From assembly GCA_022763115.1 (NCBI GenBank), contig JALEGJ010000058.1, positions 1 through 38,806 on the forward strand: a stretch of DNA of 38,806 bases, given 5' to 3'. Positions 12,001 through 17,867 of the stretch are shown here, in pieces. Source of the DNA: Aquisalinus sp. Lineage in GTDB: Bacteria > Pseudomonadota > Alphaproteobacteria > Caulobacterales > Parvularculaceae. Position numbers and translations under genes: made by a program. Below the pieces are notes generated by a model. That model had not been told where the DNA came from, did no database searches, and saw nothing but the letters and a program-made list of their open reading frames with translations. Numbering within the stretch: the first letter of the stretch is position 1; the number at the start of each line of letters is the position of its first letter.

Positions 12001-13685
12001 TGATCTTTAATGGTACGGGTACGTTTGAAAACAACGGCACCGTAACAGGCCAGATTACCATAGGTGCGGGCGCATCTTTCGTGAATAACGGCACACTTAC
12101 AGGTGATGTGCTGCTCACGGATGGTGATGACACTTACACCATCACCGGAACTGTCTCCGGCGTGGTCTTCGGCCTTGCTGGCGCGGATACAATCACGGGC
12201 GGCGCTGGCGATGATACCATCAATGGTGGCCAGGGAAGCGATCTGCTTTCGGGTAATGATGGTAATGATAACCTGACTGGTGGTGCCGATGCTGATATTT
12301 TTGATATTGATGTCGACAGTGCGCTCAGCGGCAGCGGCGTCACAATCACAGATACCATCCTCGACTTCGAGGATGGTGTGGACCTGATCGATGTCCTTGA
12401 TTTTGGTATCGAGGATATTGATGCATTCCTGTCTGCGCGAGCAACCGAAGTGGATGGCAACGTTCAGATTGAACTTGCAAACGGTTCTGCGACACAGTTG
12501 CTTGTCATTGAGAACACGACACTGGCACAGCTTGATGCGTCAGACTTTATCCAACCGGAAGTTGTAGTGCAACCAGCGACAAGATCATTCTCTCTTGACC
12601 CGAATGATCTGTTGCCTCTGGTGAATAACCCGACTGTCACGGCCAGCATCCAGAATATCAATGAAGAGGAGGTGTTGCAGGCATCAAATGGCACGCAGAA
12701 TACGTCCTTCATTGAGGTGCCCTTGACATCAGCAGGTGCCGTTGATGCATCGGATCAGGTATCAATCACTTACACCTTTGACAGGCAGGCAATCGTTAGT
12801 GGTGACACTGACAATGATATCTTTGTCGGGGTGCATGATGGCCAGAAACAGATATCGCTGTTCGCGCTGGATCAGGCGATTGCGCAATTCTTTGTTGCTG
12901 ACTTTGGTGCAGATAACACAGTTGTAGATCAGGCAGTTGGAAACGGTGCGACACTGAATACACTGGAGACCGGAGGTGCCAATATTACAGCCAATGGCTT
13001 TACTGAAAGCTTCACAGTTCAAATAAGCCTCGATGGGTCAAATGATCAAATCTCGATCAGCGATATCAATGGCCAGTCACTTTCCTTCTCTTCAGTGATT
13101 GGGGATTATCTTGATCCGTCGAATGGTCTTACCTTCTTTATCGCCGGAAACTTTGACGCCATTGGTGCACCAGAGATCTATAACATCGTCAGTGCCGGTG
13201 TTTCTGTCACTGGCGGCTTCAGTACGGATGAAAACGATACTATTACTGGCGGTGACTTCAGTGAAACGATCGACGGTTTCGGTGGTAATGACATTCTGGA
13301 TGGTGCTGGTGGGGATGACCTCATCTTCGGCGGCTCCGGCCTTGACCAACTGACTGATGGTTTCGGTAGCGATATGCTGACAGGTGGTGCGGATGCAGAC
13401 ACCTTCATCATCGAGCAGGAAATCGCCAGTGGTGTCGGAACAACCGACACGATCCTCGATTTCGAGGATGACGTTGACACGCTTGATCTGTCAGCCTTCG
13501 GGTTCGCGGATCAGGCTGACGCAATTGCGACAGCAACTGATATTGATACTGATGGTGATGAAGTGAATGACTCAACCCAGTTCACCCTGGTCACTGCGGG
13601 TGCAGATACGCAGATACTGGTTGTCGAGGGTATTCTGAGCGCTGATCTACAGAATGATATTGATGTGGGTGAGATTGTTGCTTAG
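3..13685 (+). CDS. Giant solenoid-repeat protein with C-terminal RTX modules (5' partial)
   Basis: The frame is open from the left edge, so the N terminus is missing; 4,560 residues are visible. Most of it is short units of about 20-22 residues with the pattern G-[DN]-[IV]-x-L-G-x-G-x-N-x-[IL]-x-N-x-G-x-[IL], as expected for a beta-solenoid. I saw no cysteine and only two lysines, and Asp/Asn/Gly/Thr dominate. A non-repeat island lies at 11241-11680. The C-terminal part has glycine/aspartate nonapeptides of RTX type at about 12171-12303 and 13248-13413. Each is followed by a TDTILDFE..VD module resembling the serralysin C terminus, and a roughly 200-residue non-repeat domain lies between them. 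RTX repeats bind calcium and mark type I secretion substrates, so export to the cell surface or medium as an adhesin or surface-layer-like protein is inferred. No type I transporter genes are in the window. The first Met in view (204) is internal to the repeats and is not the start. Confidence 0.9.
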   Translation, partial: TDGTINGDIDLGEGDNSVTEISSFLDWFTINGNITTGSGADSVTVDEGTINGNISLGDGNNTITNSGMIAGSSITTGTGDDQLTSNGGFIGGASEEVGNAVNLGDGDNTFTSNGGILLGSLTTDAGTDNIFQSGGDIFGDVTTGGGADLIQQDSSAVIFGNIDTGTGSDTVSNAEGSVISGDIALGSGANTLDNAAEIRGNVSALQGDDLLTNSGTLTGALDGSSVSTIGEVDLGDGNNTLDNAGTLEANITTGSGTDTLLNSGSITGDISTGGEADALANGSGGSIFGSVDFGASGEAADTLDNEGSISGTVSGSNFSVNNSGSITEVGGVFSDIDNSNQIDSVTSESADILNSGNIDNISVSGLTLDNSGTVGFVSANDATITNDGTISGIDAFDLDLTNNEGGLIDDDISVSGTGTITNNADIQANILLSDGDDTITNNEGGFIAGDIELGNGTNLITNAGTIETSSVLGGNGVDTLNNSGDFAAAADGSSGGSLAASIDFGGGDNVITNSGTLVADISTGTGNDTFTNTNLFNGGDDGEVSIAASLNLGDGNNAITNFGFMVADVTTGSGDDTLLNSGTLNGDISLGAGDDTITEESIETINAATIDMGAGNDLITVNGGTINATDILFGEGDDTLDVQSGFVTAETIDFGNADIGVGANDDRLANSGSIIINSSESGGILFGDGDDTLTNSGSLTGDVISGSGGGTDHATIDLGEGENTVSNSGTLVANIISGSSADTINNAGALSGFRSNDGPVSAAQLSLGAGDNIVSNTAGTLSANIFTDGGNDTLTNSSALDGGTDSEAASLNAIVNLGEGDNAVINTSGASMNANITTGAGADSITNTSGVITGIINLGNGDNTITNIRTEGEPPAQIVGDITLGSGEDTIDNQANASITGNISLGEGDNTLDNASGAVITGDITAGSGDDEVTNLGTILGNINLGAGDNTITEGSSETIIGNITTLGGSDDLTVESGGNIQGNIDLGSGVNTINSAGTIQSDTITTGTGNDTFSNTGALEGLTADSSGGTAANVDLGNGTNQIDNEGTMRVNITTGSGGDILNNSGTLTGASGEEADEAAIINLGSGLNQITNSGDILAAVTTGSGADSLTNETGGTINGTVDLGSGNNQIVNDGTINANLTGGSLNDQLVNTGSITGVVNLGNGTNSVTNEASGNISGAITTGSGNDTILNDGTITNDVSTGGGNDTVTVGGTLTGNTTMGEGNDNFVTSQSGAVVTGNISLGNGFNTVSNAAGATINGNIAGDAGLDNVNNAGTLTGNISLGDGPNGIVNSAGATLTGDVLTGTGADSLTNDGTINTLSINLGGGADIFNNTGTVNGNEGTAVINMGAGDDNVTNSGTINGNIDLGEGDNSFVENSATTTNGNITSGTGNDQVDITSGTINGNISLGDGTNSITVDGTLNGNTTAGSGDDTLTISATGLLTGTVNLQDGDNTIENAGTVRSDSILGGADVDTLTNTGTLTGSDDGEGGFTLGSINLLGGNDVVANESIMQADILLGDGDDILTNATGAMFAGAVDFGSASQLAAVQGQPSNLLANDGDFEGGVTGTGGALVIDNAGTFNGTISATGSGDLVVLNTGTLTGSITGDAGNDVIDNDGGSIDGDISLGNGDNELFNFNGATINGEALTITFGDGNDTLENDDTSSITASINLGGGNNTLDNFGDGSETNGLLTGDISAGDGDDTLNNFGVINGNINLGGGNNIINENGSESITGNITTLGGMDTLNITSGGLVTGDVDLGDGNNTVDIAGTLMGNLTTGSGDESITIQAGGVLTGDIDMGAGGGTLTIAGTVNGNITLGEGVDLVLVGGVINGEINLGDGDNVLTLGQMSGSIVFGAGNDTLNISVGGSLTGNVDGNEGNDAINNNGDIVGDIFLGDGDDKIDNGIGASISASVIDFGNADTENGIDDDVLVNAGDIVSSSDGSSGGLRFGDGSDQLTNNAGATISGETTVLEGSSVSILSTVIDFGEGDNTLANSGTIIADIAGGSGDDSIINDGLIEGQDSASANITLDLGNDSVTNNEGGIIRADILGGQGSSSITNNSGATITGTLQLGSDDDTVINDGTIDGGNTSTLGGGNDSFTNSNIFTGDLQTQAGDDILTNSGTITGSVDFGANDVTGDALINNSGSVSGTVSGDQFSLDNNGTGFIETVAGTDSTIDNEGTINTVSSTTTTINSNTGMINSIEVGTLDLTNDEGGSVGTVDVATLLTITNDGAITGNITAGAGDDTINNTGTISGDIDLGAGTNTINEGSGTTITGSITTGNDEDFINVLAGGSIDNASINLNNDDDTVTVSAGGSLTTESLDFGDADTANGENDDVLDNSGIILINGSSGGITFGNGSDGVTNNTGGTITAEISLGEGANALTNDGAITGNITGGSGVETIINTGTITGDIDIAGGFGNTITNNGGSIDGTLSGTSFRVDNLGATSSIETIAGTSTTIVNEGAITSVTSDSSGITNTGSIGSVVSEQVSLLNNAGSSAGSIDVTGVSGSVSNSGTITGPITAADRLVLNNNNGGEIQGAISAVGTTTITNFSGGLISSTITTGAADDTLTNSGTISGTVNLGTSSEGDTVTNNAGGSIDSQVQGDGFEVNNSGDIYSIASNVSLTLNNYNGGTIGNIYAEDATITNDGTTAGISASSLNLTNNSTGDITNLVSVDGTATVVNSGEIIGGITTTDVTDITNNSGGSIQNGVTTGAGDDTITNAGSISGGVSFGEGMDSFVNAGSTASVTGGIDFGDNTTSGSTDTLTNNGGSIGGTVTGGNTTIVVDNNNDGGLSGSIETIAGTTSSVDNDSTITTISSTTTTVNTNTGTITNLTSTNATVTSNTGTITNIEGGTLNLTNSEGGSFGTVDAATQLTLDNASTISGSVTAAGGDDTITNSGFVIGSIVMGDGFNQLTNDSAIFGNVYGGSGADAVTNNSQIGSYGNTVEINLYDGDNTVLLSNSNTYANITLGSGADTVTNTNAFVDGNIALGDGFNQLNNNNSNITGDITGGSYHETIYNAGNIYGGVNFYGSSGEGTDTLNNQEGGTVGGTVQGDGFTVNNDGTLEGDITGGTSGETINNYSTIGAYSEGSSGGYSVSIDLSDGSNLIENLGTIYADITTGSGDDNIDNYGEITGNITMGDGFNRLFNDSNITGNITGGSYNDDIENAGNIYGDVDFASNTSESSDRLNNQGTITGIVQGDGFDVQNSGSIYDIAGGYSNTYNDGAITRISSDTASVTNSGEGTTIGSISVNDLVLDNSTGGSVGDITATNSVNINNSAFITGNITSGAGDDSILNAGTITGNIDLGDGTNTIDNNSSDTIDGNITGGANSDTLTNIRGTIVNTTIDLGAGDDEIRSASGEGVGGNITGAVMLGMGADSFIIEGDGTMIGDVDLGTGDDSLTMNIGTINGNISSADGSTIDINGGTITGAINLGAGDDDVTIDIFVPTNIDSTITGDIDLGAGTNTLSLGTGSTINGNVTAAGGDDTITNDGTITGNIILGDGTNSFTNNSSLTIGYIGGSGTDTITNSDFIGGSLILNSGDDLLTNNSLIAGGINFGEASTSDSLVNNTGASILGSIFGTMFSVDNNGTGSLANIAGTTSSVDNDGTITTISSTTTTVNSNTGAITNLTSTNATVTANTGTITNIEGGTLNLTNSEGGNFGTVDAATLLTLTNDGTITGDITAGDGDDALTNNGSMTGDIDLGGAATATGNTLSNSGTIRTDAITGGSGADNIVNTGSIGGVVPLDTQISGARTVPNAGNLFIVDFDTGLTSIISGSGNRAANTPTNGVIIDINPNNDNWNATAYSYLDGVETVRDVSEFMIENYAGAITTGPNTISIQDATTDAILTWTGTVDTALGPQTVTYTFSDIDFADVAPGNLNVGSVTATSSGASIDLGDGDNSILIDSVAASITASVTLGTGADDVDITNGGALNGDIDLGSGNNTLDVGAGSTINGNVTAGDGDDTVVIDGTVNGNIDLGLGNNSLTNNSNNSINGDVIFNGTGTFENNGTVTGQITIGAGASFVNNGTLTGDVLLTDGDDTYTITGTVSGVVFGLAGADTITGGAGDDTINGGQGSDLLSGNDGNDNLTGGADADIFDIDVDSALSGSGVTITDTILDFEDGVDLIDVLDFGIEDIDAFLSARATEVDGNVQIELANGSATQLLVIENTTLAQLDASDFIQPEVVVQPATRSFSLDPNDLLPLVNNPTVTASIQNINEEEVLQASNGTQNTSFIEVPLTSAGAVDASDQVSITYTFDRQAIVSGDTDNDIFVGVHDGQKQISLFALDQAIAQFFVADFGADNTVVDQAVGNGATLNTLETGGANITANGFTESFTVQISLDGSNDQISISDINGQSLSFSSVIGDYLDPSNGLTFFIAGNFDAIGAPEIYNIVSAGVSVTGGFSTDENDTITGGDFSETIDGFGGNDILDGAGGDDLIFGGSGLDQLTDGFGSDMLTGGADADTFIIEQEIASGVGTTDTILDFEDDVDTLDLSAFGFADQADAIATATDIDTDGDEVNDSTQFTLVTAGADTQILVVEGILSADLQNDIDVGEIVA
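12171..12303 (+). repeat. RTX calcium-binding nonapeptide block 1
   Basis: Consecutive GGxGxD-type units (for example GGAGDDTI, GGQGSDLL, GNDGNDNL, GGADADIF) lie inside the giant gene. They are followed at about 12340-12400 by a TDTILDFEDGVDLIDV segment typical of what follows RTX repeats in serralysin-like secreted proteins. Confidence 0.85.
13248..13413 (+). repeat. RTX calcium-binding nonapeptide block 2
   Basis: This is a second set of glycine/aspartate nonapeptides (GFGGNDIL, GAGGDDLI, GGSGLDQL, GGADADTF). It is followed at about 13439-13490 by TDTILDFEDDVDTLDL. It ends some 90 residues before the stop, the usual place for a type I secretion signal. Confidence 0.85.
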
Positions 13686-13704
13686 CGGCTCATGTTTCCC
13701 AAAA

Positions 13705-13738
13705 CAAAAAAAGTCCGGCCTTTGCGCCGGGCTTTTTT
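13705..13738. terminator. Bidirectional intrinsic terminator
   Basis: The arms 13709-13719 (AAAAGTCCGGC) and 13726-13736 (GCCGGGCTTTT) pair over 11 bp with one G-U, around a 6-nt loop. A T run lies on the right arm and an A run on the left arm, so it can stop the giant gene on + and the convergent DUF4915 gene on -. Confidence 0.88.
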
Positions 13739-13760
13739 ACGCACAGAGAGAAAATACAGG

Positions 13761-14804
13761 CTACAGATCAACCTTTGCCGGTTTCAGGTAATGGCGGATT
13801 TCCTCCGTCTTGAAACCAAGTGCCATGGGCCGGATCAGGCCGGGCAGGGCAACCACGTCATAAAGCTCTTCCACAACACCTTCAATCGTGAAGGAGTGGG
13901 CAACAGCCCCGGTTTTCAGGTCGATCACCTTCAGGCCACATTGCGGTGACACGCCTTCCTTCTCCAGGCGGTCATTCAGGGCAAGCCCCTGAAAGGTCTT
14001 GTTCTCGCGCGGCTTGGAGAGGCCAACCACAGCATGGTCACCAATAAAGGTCAGCCCACGTAGAAAACCCTGGCAGAAGGCCACCGGCTCGAACGTGCCA
14101 CTGTCCCGGTCAATCTTGCCAAACTCACCCGTCCCGGCATTCAGCACCCATAAGTCACCATTATGCACGCGCGGGGAATGCGGCATGGAAAGTCCCGTCG
14201 CCACAATCTCGTTGCTCTCCACATCCATGATGACACCGCCATTGTCGCGATGCTCGCGCCAGCCTTCGGAGATATTGGTCGTAGAGACCATGGAGACATA
14301 TTTCGCCTTGCCATCTTCCATGGCGAGCCCGTTCAGGTGACAGCGGTCTTCTGCCACCAGCCGATCAATAAATGGCGGTTTCCACACAGGACGGAAGGAG
14401 TGCGTCTCGTCCGGCACAGCAAGACAGTTGAAGAGAGTGGTGACGAAAACCGGCTGTCCGTTGGTCTGTATGCCGATGTCGTGAATATCCACATCGCCGG
14501 TCGTCCGGCTCTCGAGTGGCACATACACCGCATCAAAACCGTTATGTTGCTCGCCGGTTTCGAGAAAGTCCTCAAACCGCCAGAGCTGGTTCAACGTCGC
14601 CATCCACAGGCGCTTGTCCTGCGCAGCCAGCCCCATGGAGCGGGCGAATGTCCGCTCGAAAATCGACAGCCGTCCATCCGGTTGCATCCCGATGAAAAAA
14701 ACCTTGCCCGCCTGATAGGTAGTGAAGGCAAGGCTGGCTTTCGCCCCTGTCAGCCACGAGGTGAAAAGCCTGCTGCCACTTGCGGAAAATGCCGGTTCTG
14801 CCAT
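13761..14804 (-). CDS. DUF4915 / TIGR03032 family protein
   Basis: The protein resembles the uncharacterised TIGR03032 (DUF4915) family. Recognisable segments near the start are SLAFTTYQAGKVFFIG, PDGRLSIFERTF and SMGLA; later ones are HDIG, NCLA, LNGLA and LWVLNAGTGEFG. The spaced Trp/Gly blades suggest a beta-propeller-like fold, which is inference. The reading frame is open further upstream to a TTG at 14915, and another ATG is at 14858. I chose 14804 because AGGGG sits 5 nt before it. The product is then 347 residues. No signal peptide is visible. It is convergent with the giant secreted-protein gene and shares its terminator. The biochemical function is unknown. Confidence 0.75.
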   Translation of the reverse strand: MAEPAFSASGSRLFTSWLTGAKASLAFTTYQAGKVFFIGMQPDGRLSIFERTFARSMGLAAQDKRLWMATLNQLWRFEDFLETGEQHNGFDAVYVPLESRTTGDVDIHDIGIQTNGQPVFVTTLFNCLAVPDETHSFRPVWKPPFIDRLVAEDRCHLNGLAMEDGKAKYVSMVSTTNISEGWREHRDNGGVIMDVESNEIVATGLSMPHSPRVHNGDLWVLNAGTGEFGKIDRDSGTFEPVAFCQGFLRGLTFIGDHAVVGLSKPRENKTFQGLALNDRLEKEGVSPQCGLKVIDLKTGAVAHSFTIEGVVEELYDVVALPGLIRPMALGFKTEEIRHYLKPAKVDL

Positions 14805-15013
14805 ATCGCCCCTGTTTTCGTCTCGCCCGGTGGGCACAATCACTGGTTTCGTGTTCATACCGATTGGCGGCAGTCGCGCAAAGGTCTTTCTTGCCGGCAA
14901 GATATTGAGCCGCAAACAGAAAAGTTCAGAAAAATCAATCTCTTAAAAACTTATGTGCCCCCGTCCATTTGCCCTTATGTTTGAGACATGGAAATGATGA
15001 GAATGACACGAAG

Positions 15014-17494
15014 ATGGATCAGAGCCTGAGCACACTGCCGCCAACTTTTGCCAACTGGTTCGCCGGTCGCGGCTGGCAGTTGCGCGCGCATCAGGCAGAA
15101 CTGCTCGAGAAAGCGCGTGCTGGTCGCTCGGCCCTGTTGATCGCGCCCACTGGCGGCGGCAAGACGCTGGCTGGCTTCCTGCCATCCCTGATTGATCTCA
15201 CGGAAAATCCGTCGCCGGTGCCACGCCTGCACACATTATATATATCACCGCTGAAGGCGCTGGCTGTCGATGTATCGCGCAATCTGCAAACCCCGGCAGA
15301 AGAAATGGGCTTGCCGGTCAAGATCGAAACCCGCACCGGTGACACCCCCGCTTCAAAGCGCCAGCGTCAGCGCCACACCCCGCCGGACATTCTGCTCACC
15401 ACGCCAGAACAGTTGGCATTGCTGCTGGCCCATCCGTCTGCGCCGGACTTTTTTGAAAAGCTCGATTGCGTCATTCTGGATGAGCTTCATGCGCTGGTCA
15501 CTTCAAAGCGTGGTGATTTGCTCAGTCTCGGCCTCGCGCGCTTGTGGCAACTTGCGCCCAAAATGCGCACGGTTGGCCTGTCCGCCACCGTCGCAGAAGT
15601 TGATCCCCTGCGCCGCTGGCTGGTCTCCCAGCACGGGCGAAAGAAGCGCGCCGATCTGGTCACCGGGCAGGGCGGGGCAGAGCCCGACATTACAATTCTT
15701 GAGACGGAAGAACGCATCCCCTGGCAGGGCCATCTGGCGCGCCACGCCTACAAGGATGTGTACGAAGCGATCAAGACAGCCAAAACGGCATTGATCTTCA
15801 CCAACACCCGCAGCCAGGCTGAGATCATCTTTGCAGCCCTCTGGCAGTTGAATGAAGATAACCTGCCCATTGCCCTGCATCATGGCTCGCTTGATGTGGG
15901 GCAGCGCCGCAAGGTAGAGGCCGCCATGGCTGGCGGCGCATTGCGCGCGGTGGTGTGCACGTCCACCCTGGATCTCGGCATTGACTGGGGGGAGGTCGAT
16001 CTCGTCGTCCAGATCGGTGCGCCCAAGGGCTCGTCGCGCCTGATCCAGCGGATTGGTCGCTCCAATCACCGCTTTAATGAAGTCTCGCGCGCCTTGCTTG
16101 TGCCGGCTAACCGGTTCGAGGTGCTGGAATGTCAGGCAGCCTGCGAGGCTGTACGCGAAAATGTTTTGGATGGTGACCCGCCACGCGAAGGCGCATTGGA
16201 TGTGTTGGCCCAGCATATCTGGGGCATGGCCGCCGCTGGCCCGTTCCACCCGGATGATCTTTACAAGGAAGTTACGTCGGCCTGGGCTTACGCGAAACTC
16301 ACGCGCGAAGACTTCGACAAGGTACTCGATTTCGTCTCGACGGGCGGTTATGCCCTCAAGGCCTATGAACGCTTTCGCCGCATCGTCCCGGCGGAAGAAG
16401 GGCGCATGAGAATTCGCGATGCCCGCACCGCCCAGCAATATCGCATGAATGTCGGCACCATCATTGAGGCACAGTCCGTCACCTTGCGGCTCGGTTCCAT
16501 CCGCAAGGGCAAGGACGGCAAGCCTTACAGCCAGGCCCGCCGCCTTGGTCGCAAGCTCGGCTCCGTGGAAGAGTGGTTTATCGACCATCTGGGGCCGAAA
16601 GATACATTCCTGTTCGGGGGCGAAGTCTTGCGCTTCGAAGGCATGGTCGATGGTGAAGCCTTTGTCACGCGCGCCAGCAGTAACGAAGCGAGCGTACCTT
16701 CCTGGCAGGGGGGGAAATTTCCGCTCACGACCTATCTGGCCTCGCGGGTCCGGCAGATGATTGACACGCCTTCAAGTTGGGAGAACCTGCCGGATCAGGT
16801 ACGCGACTGGCTGGAATTGCAGCGGTTGAAATCAGTTATCCCGAAGCCGAAGGAGTTACTGGTTGAAACCTTCGCCCGCAAGGACAGGCATTTTCTTGTT
16901 TGCTATCCGTTTGACGGGCGTCTCGCCCACCAGTCTCTGGGTATGTTGCTCACCCGCCGGCTTGAACGTGCGGGCGTGCAGCCCCTCGGCTTTTGTCCGA
17001 CAGAATATGCACTTTCCGTCTGGGCACGGAAAGATATGGAAGAAGTGGACATGGCGGCGCTCTTCGATGAGGATATGCTGGGCGATGATCTGGAAACCTG
17101 GCTCGCCGATGCGGCGCTTATGAAGCACACCTTCAGAAATTGCGCGATCATCGCAGGGTTGATTGAACGCAATCATATTGGCGAGCGCAAGACCGGGCGA
17201 CAGGTCACGTTCTCCGCAGACCTCATATATGATGTCCTGCGCGAGCATGAGCCGGATCATATTTTATTGAAAGCAGCCTGGACTGATGCAGCTGGCGGGT
17301 TTCTTGATATTGCCCGGCTGTCAGCTTTGCTTGCGCGGGTGCAGGGGCGGCTCAATCACATTCACTTGCCGATGGTATCGCCGCTCGCAGTGCCTGTCAT
17401 GATGGAGGTCAATCGTGAAGCAATTCACGGCAGCGCTTCAGAGGCTATCCTGGAAGAGTTGCAGGCGGAGCTTTTGGCAGAAGCAACCGCATGA
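15014..17494 (+). CDS. Ligase-associated DEXH-box helicase (Lhr-like)
   Basis: This is a superfamily 2 helicase of the Lhr-like, 'ligase-associated DNA damage response' type. From the ATG at 15014 it has 826 residues, the usual family size; the longer open frame begins with TTG at 14969. Walker A is APTGGGKT (44-51), motif II is DELH (156-159) and motif III is SAT (190-192). Motif VI is in QRIGRSNHR, and a DEAD-associated C-terminal region follows. Family members act as 3'-5' DNA translocases in repair and usually sit with an ATP-dependent DNA ligase, an exonuclease and the phosphoesterase PdeM. None of these partners is in this window. The gene diverges from the DUF4915 gene, and the gap of about 200 bp holds no strong ribosome site. 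Confidence 0.88.
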   Translation: MDQSLSTLPPTFANWFAGRGWQLRAHQAELLEKARAGRSALLIAPTGGGKTLAGFLPSLIDLTENPSPVPRLHTLYISPLKALAVDVSRNLQTPAEEMGLPVKIETRTGDTPASKRQRQRHTPPDILLTTPEQLALLLAHPSAPDFFEKLDCVILDELHALVTSKRGDLLSLGLARLWQLAPKMRTVGLSATVAEVDPLRRWLVSQHGRKKRADLVTGQGGAEPDITILETEERIPWQGHLARHAYKDVYEAIKTAKTALIFTNTRSQAEIIFAALWQLNEDNLPIALHHGSLDVGQRRKVEAAMAGGALRAVVCTSTLDLGIDWGEVDLVVQIGAPKGSSRLIQRIGRSNHRFNEVSRALLVPANRFEVLECQAACEAVRENVLDGDPPREGALDVLAQHIWGMAAAGPFHPDDLYKEVTSAWAYAKLTREDFDKVLDFVSTGGYALKAYERFRRIVPAEEGRMRIRDARTAQQYRMNVGTIIEAQSVTLRLGSIRKGKDGKPYSQARRLGRKLGSVEEWFIDHLGPKDTFLFGGEVLRFEGMVDGEAFVTRASSNEASVPSWQGGKFPLTTYLASRVRQMIDTPSSWENLPDQVRDWLELQRLKSVIPKPKELLVETFARKDRHFLVCYPFDGRLAHQSLGMLLTRRLERAGVQPLGFCPTEYALSVWARKDMEEVDMAALFDEDMLGDDLETWLADAALMKHTFRNCAIIAGLIERNHIGERKTGRQVTFSADLIYDVLREHEPDHILLKAAWTDAAGGFLDIARLSALLARVQGRLNHIHLPMVSPLAVPVMMEVNREAIHGSASEAILEELQAELLAEATA

Positions 17495-17500
17495 CAAAAA

Positions 17501-17722
17501 TTATCCGAAGAAAAAGCCCATCAGAGAAAAGGCGAGGGCGAACAGGCCAACGAACAGGATCATGTCCTGAACCTGTGGCGGGACGCGCTCCACTTTTTCT
17601 GTCTTCTCGGCAGCCATATTACGACGGGCTGCACGCAAATATGCTGTTTTGTCATCACGCAAGCGACCTGGTTCTTTGCCCTGATGCAAAAATTCATTCG
17701 AGATACGGATTTTAGTTCCCAT
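17501..17722 (-). CDS. Small single-pass membrane protein, function unknown
   Basis: The 73-residue protein has a basic, charged N-terminal two thirds and one hydrophobic segment at the extreme C terminus (about residues 54-72), ending in FFFG. This is a tail-anchor-like layout. A strong ribosome site, AGGAGG, lies 7 nt before the ATG and makes this strand much more credible than the overlapping + strand frame. It is convergent with the DEXH helicase, with stop codons only a few bases apart. I do not recognise the family. Confidence 0.7.
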   Translation of the reverse strand: MGTKIRISNEFLHQGKEPGRLRDDKTAYLRAARRNMAAEKTEKVERVPPQVQDMILFVGLFALAFSLMGFFFG

Positions 17723-17867
17723 GATGGCACCTCCTGAATATCCTCACGAGGAGAGCAGCAATCGCCGTGCCAAATGGTAAGACTTTGTTAAGGTTAATTT
17801 GTGGGCAAAAAAATTCCATGGCACGCCAAGTGTCATGCACCGGTCATCAAATCATGCGAGAGAATAC

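Noticed and set aside
3..12170. CRISPR-like or microsatellite reading of the repeated DNA
   Set aside because: The units vary in length and sequence and keep one open frame; they are protein repeats, with no unique spacers between constant repeats.
245..13480. Many long antisense frames opposite the giant gene (up to 377 codons, for example 6467-7600)
   Set aside because: They mirror the repeat composition, are rich in Pro/Ser/Val as expected from the reverse of Gly/Asn/Thr codons, and lack ribosome sites and family resemblance.
14163..14984. 273-codon + frame opposite the DUF4915 gene
   Set aside because: It is a shadow of a recognisable family gene; no ribosome site or domain.
15503..16588. 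361-codon minus-strand frame inside the DEXH helicase
   Set aside because: The + frame has all helicase motifs; the opposite frame has no recognisable domain and arises from high G+C codon bias.
17491..17715. + frame overlapping the helicase stop by ATGA
   Set aside because: The overlap looks operon-like, but the product is basic and unordered, and the opposite strand has a strong ribosome site and a membrane segment.
17766..17825. CGTGCCA / TGGCACG inverted repeat upstream of the DCC-family gene
   Set aside because: The arms are only 7 bp and are 46 nt apart; such a pair is expected by chance.
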